Counted from the first letter of the stretch, positions 8,937-16,503 are shown. The stretch: 44,824 nucleotides of DNA from Clostridia bacterium (GCA_017935325.1 JAGBHV010000068.1:1-44824), one strand, 5' to 3'. Made by a program: numbers and translations. The notes: generated by a model from the sequence alone, not told the origin.

Positions 8937-10889
8937 TTATTTCCATCTGTTGGGACTTACCGTAAAATCAGGAGTTTCCTTCATATATCCGCCTTCACCT
9001 TCGCAAAGACGTCTGATTCCGAATTTTACGAAATCGTCATAAAGAGCTTTGTTGATTTCTATTGTCGAATCTGTATCTTTTGTTGCAAATTCTCCCACTC
9101 TTGCACATGCTTTCCAGTATCTCCAGCAGAGTTCACTTCTGAGCACGTTATCAAGCTGTTCTTCTGTTTTTGCACCGTCTTTTGCAGTCTGCCACATAGC
9201 GTCAATCTTTTTAACATCGTCTTTATCTGCACGAAGAGTTGTCTGGCTTGTTACGGGTGCATAAATTGTAAGACCGTTTCTTATATCAATTCTGTTAGGA
9301 ATGGGAGTTATCCACCAGGGTTCAAGGTCAACAGAAATACCGCCGCTGTTTTCATCTATGTAGTTTATGAAATCGATTATTCCCTGCGCACCGCTACCGT
9401 AATAAGCTTCGCAGAATTCATACATATGACGGTCTATATCACAGGAAGGATCCCACATAAGTTTTGCAAGCAGATAGCAACGGAGTTCTGCAAATTCACC
9501 ATCTGATTCCGCTGCAGTGTAGTTACCCTCTTCATACATACCGATTACATTGTTTTCAACAAAGAACTGCATATTAGCCTGTAAAACATCAAAATCAGCA
9601 AAGGGGGCAAGATAGTGAGAGTAGTTTGTTGTATAGTCCCATATAAAGAGATTATTGCTCAGTTCGCTCCATTTTTTGATATCTTTTGCAAATTCATCAT
9701 TTTCCTTGATAACACCGCTGTCAAGAGGTGTTGAGAATTTACATTCAATAGAACAGAGACGAACAATTACGTTATCGCGGGGAACTGTGATTTTCGGAGG
9801 CTTACGAGTGTACTGATAAGCAAAAGTATCAACCAATACATCGGGATAATCTTCCTTGATATCATCTGCAATAGCATTCACAAAGCGAAGCATTGTTCCT
9901 GCCTGGCTACCCTCTTCTTTATCAACTTTTTTGCAATTTTCGCACACGCAGTAGTTCTGATTATCGTTCTGTGTTACTGAAACGATTTTAGCACCGGGGT
10001 TTTCGCTGAGCCATTTACGGACACCCTGAATTGCAAGTTCAAGTGTTCTGGGGTTTGTAAGACATGGCTGGTCAATCGTTCTTGTTCTTGTTTTCACACC
10101 ATATGCAAAAAGTTCAGGCTCTGTTTCAAAAAGATTTGTATCTATAAGGTATGCCATTGTGTGACAAAATGAACCTGCATATGAAATACCTGAGCCATAT
10201 TCTTCGGAAATCACTCCGTAAACATTATCGTTAAGCTTATTGGCAACTTTATATTCATTGCTCATTGCAGGGCTTATCCAGTCAGTTTCTCTGAAAATGA
10301 TTGACGGCACATACGTATAATCAATAACTTCGGGAATAATAAGCTTTTCAGCTTTCGGAATAACTGTGAGGTCGTGTGTAAACCAACGACAACCAAAATA
10401 CTCTTCAAGGAAAGTGTAGACAGCGTAAATCGCACCTCGTTGTTCAGCACCTGAAAGAACTATTTTTTCACCTACAGTTTTAATTACAACCCCGTCATCT
10501 CCGAGATTTGCACGGTCTATTGTGTAAGAAGTGCCTTCACGCAAAGTTTTACCTATAATAATCTCCTTTTCTGATTCTTCAGTTGAATCGCTTACAATAC
10601 GAAGCTCCATACCGCTTATTTCATTGAGATATTGCTTCAATTTTTCTGCCGCATTCTTTTCAGAAGCAGAAGCATTCTCACCGATTACAATCACGTAATC
10701 GGAAGTAATTTCCATAGTTTCACCTGTAAATACTTTTTCATCAGGTTTAACAAACTTATGTGTAAGCTCTTCACCCGAAAGAGGTGCAAGAAGTGACGAA
10801 ATGCACATAGACACCGACACAAGAAACGGTATCATATAACACGGTCTTATATACTCTACTTTGTTCAGGAAATTATCAAACCAACTCAT
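8937..10889 (-). CDS. DUF4838 protein with alpha-glucuronidase-like N-terminal domain
   Basis: 650 residues. A hydrophobic segment at about 18-37 is preceded by a long polar N-terminus and is probably a signal anchor or signal peptide. Residues about 60-190 resemble the GH67 N-terminal (alpha-glucuronidase-like) domain, ending in EYFGCRWFTHDLTVIPK, which is typical of this family. The following domain has VSVTQNDNQNYCVCENCKK and FAYQYTRKPP, the hallmark region of DUF4838. Such proteins are usually secreted by glycan degraders and are suspected glycosidases, but no activity is established. Start supported by AAAGGAGG. trxB follows 87 bp downstream with no clear hairpin between. Confidence 0.8.
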   Translation of the reverse strand: MSWFDNFLNKVEYIRPCYMIPFLVSVSMCISSLLAPLSGEELTHKFVKPDEKVFTGETMEITSDYVIVIGENASASEKNAAEKLKQYLNEISGMELRIVSDSTEESEKEIIIGKTLREGTSYTIDRANLGDDGVVIKTVGEKIVLSGAEQRGAIYAVYTFLEEYFGCRWFTHDLTVIPKAEKLIIPEVIDYTYVPSIIFRETDWISPAMSNEYKVANKLNDNVYGVISEEYGSGISYAGSFCHTMAYLIDTNLFETEPELFAYGVKTRTRTIDQPCLTNPRTLELAIQGVRKWLSENPGAKIVSVTQNDNQNYCVCENCKKVDKEEGSQAGTMLRFVNAIADDIKEDYPDVLVDTFAYQYTRKPPKITVPRDNVIVRLCSIECKFSTPLDSGVIKENDEFAKDIKKWSELSNNLFIWDYTTNYSHYLAPFADFDVLQANMQFFVENNVIGMYEEGNYTAAESDGEFAELRCYLLAKLMWDPSCDIDRHMYEFCEAYYGSGAQGIIDFINYIDENSGGISVDLEPWWITPIPNRIDIRNGLTIYAPVTSQTTLRADKDDVKKIDAMWQTAKDGAKTEEQLDNVLRSELCWRYWKACARVGEFATKDTDSTIEINKALYDDFVKFGIRRLCEGEGGYMKETPDFTVSPNRWK

Positions 10890-10949
10890 TATAATACCTC
10901 CTTTTTTATCAGCATATCACAAACTGCAAAAGGTTGCAATAGTTTTGTT

Positions 10950-11183
10950 TTAACAATAAAAATAATCTTCAAACACATCATGTAAATGAATCGGAGAAAT
11001 ATTATTTCTGTTGAGAAAACTGCAGAAATTTTCCGCTTTATTTTTATTCTCTGAAACATCTTCAATTGACACAACTATATCTGAAACGTTTTCAACAAGA
11101 AATATAGAATAGCTGACGCCGCCATTTTCTTTTTGTTTTGCTTTGACAATATACTCGTGCTGTCTGAACGTATTATCCCCCAT
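10950..11183 (-). CDS. Small DUF6514-family protein
   Basis: 77 residues starting MGDNTFRQHEYIV. I chose the ATG at 11183 because GGAGGT lies 8 nt upstream; the longer reading frame has no such site. The pattern 'Y.I.L.E.VSD....IEDVS.NK..AE.FC..LNRNNISPIHLHDVFEDYF' matches the small clostridial DUF6514 family, whose members end in 'SP.HL.DV.EDFL'. Function is unknown. The gene is isolated, with its own consensus promoter upstream. No signal peptide or membrane segment. Confidence 0.8.
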   Translation of the reverse strand: MGDNTFRQHEYIVKAKQKENGGVSYSIFLVENVSDIVVSIEDVSENKNKAENFCSFLNRNNISPIHLHDVFEDYFYC

Positions 11184-11211
11184 TTTTATGCACCTCCGGC
11201 TAACAATAAGA

Positions 11212-11240
11212 ATAATATACCTTTTATTACCGGATGTCAA
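11212..11240 (-). promoter_or_regulatory. Promoter of the DUF6514 gene
   Basis: On the minus strand, TTGACA (11240-11235), a 17-bp spacer and TATTAT (11217-11212). Two further TTGACA copies lie upstream, inside a repeated AATAATGTCAAA block at 11244-11255 and 11282-11293 (top-strand spelling). Confidence 0.7.
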
Positions 11241-11338
11241 TAAAATAATGTCAAAAAAACGAACATTTATAGCATTATATAAATAATGTCAAATATCTGA
11301 CATGTATTTTTATGCATTTTACCCATTTTGATAAAAAC

Positions 11339-11374
11339 TTCACCTGTGAGAAATCTGAGATTCTCACAGGTGAA
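11339..11374 (-). terminator. Terminator of the foldase gene
   Basis: A perfect 14-bp stem (TTCACCTGTGAGAA and its complement) with an 8-nt loop, followed on the minus strand by a T-rich GTTTTTAT tail. It lies 10 nt after the stop of the gene ending at 11385. Confidence 0.9.
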
Positions 11375-11384
11375 TAAAATCAAA

Positions 11385-13166
11385 TTAATATGTCATTGTG
11401 TTGCTTGACTGCATGCTCTGCATTACACTGTAAAGATAAGTCTTAACTTCTCTGTTAATTTTTGACTTCTGCAATTTGAGAGCAGTTTTCATAATAAAGC
11501 CGTCTTTTTCGATTGCATATTCTTCTGCTTCAAGAATACCTTCTTCGTAGCTGAGGTATGCTTCTTCGCTCATTGACTGTCTTACTGCCATCTGCCAGTT
11601 TGATTCTACATTCTTTGCATCGTAATAAACTACATAGCAGGCTGTATCTGTTTCAATAAGAGCAACGTCGCCGTGTTTTCTTGCTTTATCAGCTGCCCAT
11701 TTATCAACTTTTTCAGGAAGTGTGCCTGTTGTGTAATCATTGTAGTCTGAGCAAACAATTGATGTGTCGTCAGGGAACATATGAGCTGCCATACCTGCAA
11801 AGCTTTCAGGTGTGCCTGTTTTACCGTCATGTTCATTCCAGTGGGTAACAATTGACTGTGCCTTTGCTTTAATTTCTTTCTTAGTTGCATCATCAACTTT
11901 TGATGTTGCTGCGTTGGAAGAAGTGTATGAGAAAGTATAAGCTTTGATGTCACTGCCGACTGCTTCATCTCTGTAAGCGGGTTTGAGAACAAAAATTGCA
12001 TAGTAGTTTGTAATTTCACCGTTTTCAGAATATGCAAAAACTTTCTTCTCGCCTTTTTTACGAGCTGATGAGAATGCCCACTTTGCATTTTCTTCACCGA
12101 ATGCTTCCTCAAGAACTTTGTATTGAGCTTTTTCAAACATTGTTGTTTCTTCAGCAGAAGTCATAGAACTGAGTTCTTCTTCTTTTTCCTTGGACTTGTC
12201 AAGTTCATCTGCTGCTTTTACAAAATCTGCCTCTGTCTTGATATTCTTAAGGAATTCTTCAGCTTCTTTTTTAGCTTTATCCTGAGCAGATTTCTTGATT
12301 TTTTCTGCTTCAGATTCTGATGTTCCGTCTTTTATTTCTGATGTGTCAACATTGAATACATAGAGACGGAAGTCTGCATATGCATAAGTTTCCTTATTCT
12401 TTTCATATTCAGCATTGACTTCTTCAGTCTTGTAGCTGTCATAAAGTTCTTTCTGTTTTGCTTCAGCGTATTTCTGTGCAAGAGCATCTCTGAGCATCCA
12501 TGTTTTCATGCTGTTTTCGTTGACGCCTGAACCGTAAGTCATACGAAGATATGCATTGATAGATGCACCGTTTTCAGTAGCAGTTGTTCTGATTTCTTCA
12601 ATCTGGTCAGTAATTGCTTTTTCCTCATCTTCTGTGAGAGTGACATTTGCTTTTTCAGCTTCACTTGCTAAAGCATAGAGATACTGGATAGATGAAATTG
12701 TTGAATCAGTAAGATAATCATCCCATGTTTCGTATGTCTTTGTTTCATCTTCAGGAAGCATTTCGTTGGGGAAAGACTGTTCTGAAGGAAGAGCTGTGTA
12801 ATCAAAGCCCTGATTCTGTGCATAATAACCTTCACCGTACTGCTGGTCAGTCTGAGCTGCAGTTGAAACAAGGTTTGCATATGTTGTACGGTAATAATAC
12901 TGGAATTCGCTTGTTGAGATTTTTACATCGCCTGCTTTTGCAACTGTTGATTTAAAAATCTGTGAGCCTGTGTAATTCACGATTGCAATTGTAGCACTTG
13001 CAACGATTGCAACTGCAGCAACAACTGCAACAACTTTTAATGCTACTCTCTTGATTTTTGCAACTTTCGCATTACGCTTTGCATTTTTCTTTGCTTCTTT
13101 CGCAAGACGCTCTTTACGCTCCTTACGATAGAGTTCAGCTTTTGAAACTTCTTCTTTCTTAGCCAT
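11385..13166 (-). CDS. Membrane-anchored SurA/PrsA-like foldase (peptidylprolyl isomerase-like)
   Basis: 593 residues. A highly basic cytoplasmic N-terminus (1-42, rich in K/R) precedes one transmembrane helix (about 43-66, alanine/valine rich). The outside part starts with KAGDVKISTSEFQYYYRTTY, the SurA N-terminal-type 'G..I...E...Y' pattern. It continues with long charged helices and ends in a parvulin-like region, with DTACYVVYYDAKN resembling the 'GYHI...V' end strand of parvulins. The catalytic parvulin residues are not clearly recognisable, so isomerase activity is uncertain and a chaperone role is equally possible. ATG follows AAAGGATTGAA. Monocistronic by position, with its own terminator. 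Confidence 0.75.
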   Translation of the reverse strand: MAKKEEVSKAELYRKERKERLAKEAKKNAKRNAKVAKIKRVALKVVAVVAAVAIVASATIAIVNYTGSQIFKSTVAKAGDVKISTSEFQYYYRTTYANLVSTAAQTDQQYGEGYYAQNQGFDYTALPSEQSFPNEMLPEDETKTYETWDDYLTDSTISSIQYLYALASEAEKANVTLTEDEEKAITDQIEEIRTTATENGASINAYLRMTYGSGVNENSMKTWMLRDALAQKYAEAKQKELYDSYKTEEVNAEYEKNKETYAYADFRLYVFNVDTSEIKDGTSESEAEKIKKSAQDKAKKEAEEFLKNIKTEADFVKAADELDKSKEKEEELSSMTSAEETTMFEKAQYKVLEEAFGEENAKWAFSSARKKGEKKVFAYSENGEITNYYAIFVLKPAYRDEAVGSDIKAYTFSYTSSNAATSKVDDATKKEIKAKAQSIVTHWNEHDGKTGTPESFAGMAAHMFPDDTSIVCSDYNDYTTGTLPEKVDKWAADKARKHGDVALIETDTACYVVYYDAKNVESNWQMAVRQSMSEEAYLSYEEGILEAEEYAIEKDGFIMKTALKLQKSKINREVKTYLYSVMQSMQSSNTMTY

Positions 13167-13298
13167 TCATTTCAATCCTTTTCTTAAATTTGTTTCCGCA
13201 AAACGGAATATAACAGATACATTGTATAACATTTTAACAGAATATACAAGTATAATTTTGATTTATTCATTAAAATTTTAAAAAAATAGGAAATTCCC

Positions 13299-13327
13299 TT
13301 GATTTTTAAGCGTAAATTATATATAAT
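13299..13327 (+). promoter_or_regulatory. Promoter of tRNA-Ser
   Basis: TTGATT (13299-13304), 17-bp spacer, consensus TATAAT (13322-13327), 30 bp before the mature tRNA. Confidence 0.75.
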
Positions 13328-13356
13328 ATCTGTTGTTGTGAATACACAATATTTTT

Positions 13357-13449
13357 GGAGAGTTGTCCGAGCTGGCCGAAGGAGCACGATTGGAAATCGT
13401 GTAAACCGTCAAAGCGGTTTCGAGGGTTCGAATCCCTTGCTCTCCGCCA
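13357..13449 (+). tRNA. tRNA-Ser(GGA)
   Basis: 93 nt with encoded CCA. The acceptor arms GGAGAGT and GCTCTCC pair (one G-U), followed by G73 and CCA. The anticodon stem CACGA/TCGTG encloses TTGGAAA, so the anticodon is GGA, reading UCC and UCU serine codons. A long variable arm (ACCGTC...CGGTTTCG region) fits a class II serine tRNA, and the T arm carries GGTTCGAATCC. No repeated 3' end of this tRNA was found elsewhere in the window, so there is no sign of an integrated element here. Confidence 0.97.
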
Positions 13450-13453
13450 ATAA

Positions 13454-13490
13454 TCGGCAAGTTTCTGCAGAAGCTTGTCGATTTTTCTTT
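13454..13490 (+). terminator. Terminator of tRNA-Ser
   Basis: A 12-bp stem (13454-13465 with 13470-13481, two G-U pairs) with a TGCA loop, followed by TTTTTCTTT. It is 4 nt after the CCA end. Confidence 0.85.
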
Positions 13491-13533
13491 CTTAATGAAA
13501 CCTGAACTTCTTTCATGCAAAGGAGCATATCTG

Positions 13534-13827
13534 ATGAATGATTATACTGTAGAATTATATGAAGAAATAGTTGACAATTATTTTGTTCTTATAAAAGAAC
13601 TCGGAGTTGACAGCTTTAAAACTTTCAGTTTTATAAGTTATGATTATTGCCGTGAAATTACTATCGACGGCATTGAATATGATTTTGACAGTGAATTCTG
13701 CCATGATGACGCCGAGGCAACTGAGGCTTTATGTGCAATTGATTGCTTAATAAGCGATTCAGAAGAAGATGAAGAAAAACTGCTCAGAAAGATTGAAGAA
13801 AAAATTAATCTCCGCAACAAAAACTGA
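13534..13827 (+). CDS. Small acidic hypothetical protein
   Basis: 97 residues starting MNDYTVELYEE. The ATG at 13534 is chosen because AAAGGAG lies 8 nt upstream. The protein is strongly acidic, with SDSEEDEEK near the C-terminus, a predicted helix at each end, and a central beta-rich stretch (REITIDGIEYDFDSEF). No signal peptide and no family recognised. It sits just after tRNA-Ser and 26 bp before a small lipoprotein gene on the same strand, so the two may be cotranscribed. Confidence 0.65.
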   Translation: MNDYTVELYEEIVDNYFVLIKELGVDSFKTFSFISYDYCREITIDGIEYDFDSEFCHDDAEATEALCAIDCLISDSEEDEEKLLRKIEEKINLRNKN

Positions 13828-13853
13828 ATTTCAAAGAACGGAGGACTGACTCT

Positions 13854-14117
13854 ATGAAAAAAATTACACTTATTTTAATCGCCGCAACATTGCTGTGCAT
13901 TTCACTTTGCAGCTGCAACACAGACAAGACAGAAACAGACACAACTGCTGACGCCACCGTAGAAACAATCACGCACAAAGTAGTTGAAGATTCGTATTCT
14001 TCTGACGGCAAATACTACTGCATGGGTAAAAATGATACCTGCCCGAAGAAAACAAACGACCAATATGACTTTTTCTGTTACGCCTGCGACCCTGACGGAG
14101 ACAATGTTGAGGGGTAA
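13854..14117 (+). CDS. Small Cys-rich lipoprotein
   Basis: 87 residues. The signal peptide MKKITLILIAATLLCISLCSC ends in a lipobox-like LCSC, giving a likely lipidated Cys at about residue 21. A Thr/Asp-rich linker follows, then a short C-terminal domain with four cysteines (YYCMGKNDTCPKK and FFCYACDPDG). The paired C-x-C / C-x(2)-C arrangement suggests a disulfide-knitted or metal-binding mini-domain; that is an inference. GGAGGA precedes the start. Function unknown. Ends 22 bp before a strong hairpin. Confidence 0.7.
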   Translation: MKKITLILIAATLLCISLCSCNTDKTETDTTADATVETITHKVVEDSYSSDGKYYCMGKNDTCPKKTNDQYDFFCYACDPDGDNVEG

Positions 14118-14138
14118 AAACACCAAACAATATATAAA

Positions 14139-14172
14139 ATAAAGGCTATCTCGTTTCTGAGATAGCCTTTAT
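14139..14172. terminator. Bidirectional terminator, copy 1 of a repeated 30-nt hairpin
   Basis: A 14-bp perfect stem with GTTTCT loop and a TTTATTTTT tail on the plus strand. The 30-nt core at 14141-14170 is identical to 15511-15540. The right arm contains the TAA stop of the VanZ-like gene on the minus strand, so it serves both converging genes. Confidence 0.85.
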
Positions 14173-14585
14173 TTTTCAGTTGCAAATTTTTTGTTTATAA
14201 AAAATAAATTTATTACTGAAACAATTACTGCAATTGTCTCAATAACAATATCCCACCAATCAAAAGTTCCTGTTAATACATCGAATTTTTGTAATATTTC
14301 TAATATCGTTCCAAGAACAAATGTCATAACAGATGAAATAGCAATTCTGTTTTGAAAAGGAAACAACACAAAATACAACAAAAAAAGCAAAGCATATGCC
14401 CAGAGAAAATCACAAAACCAATTTACAATAAACACCCCTAAAATTGATTCGGGATAATAATCAGATTCTGTTTTTAAAAAAGTATTTATATATGTACCAT
14501 TTTTCATAAATACATATATTATTAAGCCCAAAATCAACGGAACAACAATATTTAAAAATATAAATGCATTCTTTTTCAACTTCAT
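14169..14585 (-). CDS. VanZ-like small membrane protein
   Basis: 138 residues with four predicted transmembrane helices: about 8-26, 48-70 (with NWFCDFLWAYALLF), 78-97 and 105-130. The stretch EILQKFDVLTGTFDWWDIVIET resembles the 'G..F...DLL.NT.G' motif of VanZ-family proteins, whose role is poorly defined (teicoplanin resistance in one case). No good Shine-Dalgarno box is visible before the ATG at 14585. The gene lies between two hairpins and may be expressed by read-through from the DUF4352-like gene. Family placement is tentative. Confidence 0.6.
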   Translation of the reverse strand: MKLKKNAFIFLNIVVPLILGLIIYVFMKNGTYINTFLKTESDYYPESILGVFIVNWFCDFLWAYALLFLLYFVLFPFQNRIAISSVMTFVLGTILEILQKFDVLTGTFDWWDIVIETIAVIVSVINLFFINKKFATEK

Positions 14586-14607
14586 TTCAAATTATATCTC
14601 ATAGTGA

Positions 14608-14633
14608 AAAGGAGTTCATCTCTGAACTCCTTT
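14608..14633 (-). terminator. Hairpin after the DUF4352-like gene
   Basis: An 11-bp perfect stem AAAGGAGTTCA / TGAACTCCTTT with a 4-nt loop. The tail on the minus strand is short (TTTTC), so termination may be partial. Confidence 0.6.
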
Positions 14634-14643
14634 AGTAATTAAA

Positions 14644-15162
14644 TCACTTAACAACAAAAATTGCTTTTTCGTTTTCCCAATAATCAGTTTCATATTCAAT
14701 TTCTATGTTTTCAGCATTAACAGGAACTTCAAAGTAAACTTTGCCTGATGTGCTTCTGCCTGTTGAAAGCGTTGCTGAGATGTCATCGCCTGCCCCGTAA
14801 TACGATTCCATCGCTTTATCATCAGCATAACATGTGAATTCAAAAGTTGAAATATATGCATCTTCACTGCCAATATTTTCAGCTTTTAAGTCAATGTAGA
14901 TAATTTTGTATCCGTCTTTCGGAGCTAAATATTCAGAATAATCTTTATACTCGCCGGATGCAACATATGTAATTTTCAGTTTACCTGCTTCAAGAACTTC
15001 ACCTGCATTTACAGTTAAATTTTTTTGTTTTTCCGTTACTTCATCTGCAACTGCACTGTCGCCATCCGAAACTGTCGCTTCATCATCACCGCTACCAATT
15101 GCAAAAACTGCAAAGGTTAAAAGAACTGCTACTGACAAAAGTGTTGCTAAAAATTTTTTCAT
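14644..15162 (-). CDS. Secreted DUF4352-like protein
   Basis: 172 residues. The N-terminal hydrophobic signal (1-22) leads into GSGDDE, as in lipoproteins, but the usual Cys before GSG is absent (FAIGSG), so the protein is either cleaved or stays as a membrane anchor. After an acidic linker (25-45), residues 50-170 form one beta-sandwich. It has GEVLEAGKLKITYVASGEY, DGYKIIYIDLKAENIGSEDAYIS and GKVYFEVP, matching the DUF4352/DUF5067 pattern of an immunoprotease-inhibitor-like fold. Function unknown. Start supported by AAAGGAGAG. Divergent from an XRE regulator across a 23-bp dyad. Confidence 0.75.
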   Translation of the reverse strand: MKKFLATLLSVAVLLTFAVFAIGSGDDEATVSDGDSAVADEVTEKQKNLTVNAGEVLEAGKLKITYVASGEYKDYSEYLAPKDGYKIIYIDLKAENIGSEDAYISTFEFTCYADDKAMESYYGAGDDISATLSTGRSTSGKVYFEVPVNAENIEIEYETDYWENEKAIFVVK

Positions 15163-15214
15163 ATTTTACTCTCCTTTTTGGCAATTTATGCCGTGTTTTT
15201 ATTTTGTAATACCA

Positions 15215-15237
15215 TTTTACTGCAAATTGCAGTAAAA
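15215..15237. promoter_or_regulatory. 23-bp operator-like palindrome between divergent genes
   Basis: TTTTACTGCAA, one A, then TTGCAGTAAAA: an 11-bp perfect inverted repeat with a single central base. It lies 53 bp from the DUF4352-like start and 48 bp from the XRE start, the expected place for an operator controlling both. The small XRE protein is the obvious candidate binder. Confidence 0.6.
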
Positions 15238-15284
15238 GTCAATACCGCATTTTGTTGTAGCATATACTATTATCGGTGATGATA

Positions 15285-15485
15285 ATGTACAGACGAATCA
15301 GAGATTTGCGTGAAGACAACGATATAACACAAAAACAGATGGCAGAAATCCTGAGTTGCTCTCAACAGGTTTACAGTAACTACGAGTTAGGACAGCGCGA
15401 TATTCCGACTGCGATTTTAATTGCACTTGCAAAGCACTATAACACAACAACAGATTATATTTTAGGTTTAACTGACGAAAAATAA
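15285..15485 (+). CDS. Small XRE-family transcriptional regulator
   Basis: 66 residues (MYRRIRDLREDND...), essentially one HTH_3 domain. DITQKQMAEILSCSQQVYSNYE contains the turn and recognition helix, and YNTTTDYILGLTD is the closing helix. The ATG at 15285 is preferred to upstream GTG/ATG codons because GGTGAT lies just before it, though this site is weak. Proteins of this size and pattern are common single-domain clostridial repressors. The palindrome 48 bp upstream suggests autoregulation together with control of the divergent DUF4352-like gene. Confidence 0.88.
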   Translation: MYRRIRDLREDNDITQKQMAEILSCSQQVYSNYELGQRDIPTAILIALAKHYNTTTDYILGLTDEK

Positions 15486-15502
15486 TTTCCTTTCATCTCA
15501 AA

Positions 15503-15548
15503 AAAAACACAAAGGCTATCTCGTTTCTGAGATAGCCTTTGTGTTTTT
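15503..15548. terminator. Bidirectional terminator, copy 2 of the repeated hairpin
   Basis: A 20-bp perfect stem (15503-15522 with 15529-15548) with GTTTCT loop. It is placed between the convergent XRE gene and purC. The 30-nt core is identical to copy 1 at 14141-14170, while the outer 6-7 bp differ. Confidence 0.9.
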
Positions 15549-15554
15549 ATAAAC

Positions 15555-16244
15555 TTATTTTGAAAGTTTTTCAAGAAGCATTTTTGAGCAATCAATCTGG
15601 TTGGGGATGTTGCCGTTTTCGTCTTTGACTCTCCAGATATCGGGTGTGATTTCGTCAGCAACGTAAATCTTGCCGTTTTCATCATAACCAACTTCGATTT
15701 TGAAGTCGATAAGCTGAAGGTTAAGAGCTGCAAGCTCTTCTCTGAGAACTGCACCGACTTTTTCAACAACGTCGAGAGCTTCATCATACTGACCTTCTTT
15801 GAGAATACCCTTCATAAGACAGATTCTTTCTGTAACAAGGGGGTCACCCTGTGCATCGCTCTTGAGAGTAACTTCTTTATAGCAGGGGTCAAATGCAATG
15901 CCTTCTTCGATATCGAAACGACGGCAGAAGCTACCTGCTGTATAGTAACGAAGAACAAATTCAAGGGGCGGAACTGTAAGGTTACGAACCTTCATAAGAC
16001 CTTCTTCAACATTAGCATCGATAAAGTGTGTGGGAATGCCGTTTTTCTCCATAAGTTCGAAGAAATATTTTGAAATAGCAAGGCCGATTTTACCTTTACC
16101 TTCAACGCTGCCGCCTACTGTGTTTGAGCCGGGGTCGAAAACGCCGTTTTCACCTGTTGCTGAATCTTTGAAGAAAAGATGAACAATGCCTGTTTCTTCG
16201 TCAAGAAGAACGTTTTTAGTTTTGCCTTCGTACAATTTTTTCAT
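15555..16244 (-). CDS. purC: Phosphoribosylaminoimidazole-succinocarboxamide synthase (SAICAR synthetase)
   Basis: Joins aspartate to CAIR using ATP in purine biosynthesis. 229 residues, the typical bacterial length. The N-terminal KKLYEGKTKNVL is the family start, FKDSATGENG the ATP loop, and VPPLEFVLRYYTAGSFCRRFDIEEG the signature region. IDFKIEVGYDENGKIYVADEITPDIWRV is the C-terminal ATP/metal site, with DEITPD in place of the common DEISPD. ATG follows AAGGAG. No other pur gene lies beside it, so it is an isolated purine gene. A 7-bp hairpin sits just upstream of its ribosome site. Confidence 0.96.
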   Translation of the reverse strand: MKKLYEGKTKNVLLDEETGIVHLFFKDSATGENGVFDPGSNTVGGSVEGKGKIGLAISKYFFELMEKNGIPTHFIDANVEEGLMKVRNLTVPPLEFVLRYYTAGSFCRRFDIEEGIAFDPCYKEVTLKSDAQGDPLVTERICLMKGILKEGQYDEALDVVEKVGAVLREELAALNLQLIDFKIEVGYDENGKIYVADEITPDIWRVKDENGNIPNQIDCSKMLLEKLSK

Positions 16245-16260
16245 TTTAAAAGACTCCTTC

Positions 16261-16278
16261 CGTTACCAAAAGGTAACG
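16261..16278 (-). other. Small hairpin in the purC leader
   Basis: CGTTACC, AAAA, GGTAACG: a perfect 7-bp stem ending 3-4 nt upstream of the purC Shine-Dalgarno sequence (16252-16257). It could influence translation or mark an operator. No purine riboswitch core was recognised in the 259-bp gap 16245-16503. Confidence 0.4.
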
Positions 16279-16412
16279 CTTTAAAATTTACGACAATATT
16301 ATAGCACACAAATATTTTATCTGTAAATAAAAATTTTGTATTTTTTTGAATTTTTACATCTCGTTGTTACCACGGCTTTTTATAGCTTTTGTTTTTGTAT
16401 AAAATAACAAGT

Positions 16413-16471
16413 TTTATCAGTTATAACGCAACTGATAAAGGAGCTGATTCACCTGATGAATCAGCTCCTTT
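16413..16471 (-). terminator. Double hairpin ending the LRR-like gene
   Basis: The main stem is AAAGGAGCTGATTCA (16437-16451) with its perfect complement (16457-16471) and a 5-nt loop. A second 9-bp stem (16413-16421 with 16431-16439) shares three bases with it, so the two cannot form fully at once. The main stem sits 33 nt after the stop of the minus-strand gene at 16504. Confidence 0.75.
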
Positions 16472-16503
16472 TCTTTATATTTCTGACTTTTCAGCTATTT
16501 ATA

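Noticed and set aside
11280..11380. CRISPR-like repeats.
   Set aside because: Only two 12-nt AT-rich copies exist, with no regular spacers and no cas genes anywhere in the window.
13357..15550. Integration of a mobile element at tRNA-Ser.
   Set aside because: The small genes following the tRNA looked like an island, but no integrase, no repeated tRNA 3' end and no mobile-element gene was found.
16261..16278. Purine riboswitch before purC.
   Set aside because: Only a simple 7-bp hairpin is present; the conserved three-way junction loops of the purine aptamer are not seen.
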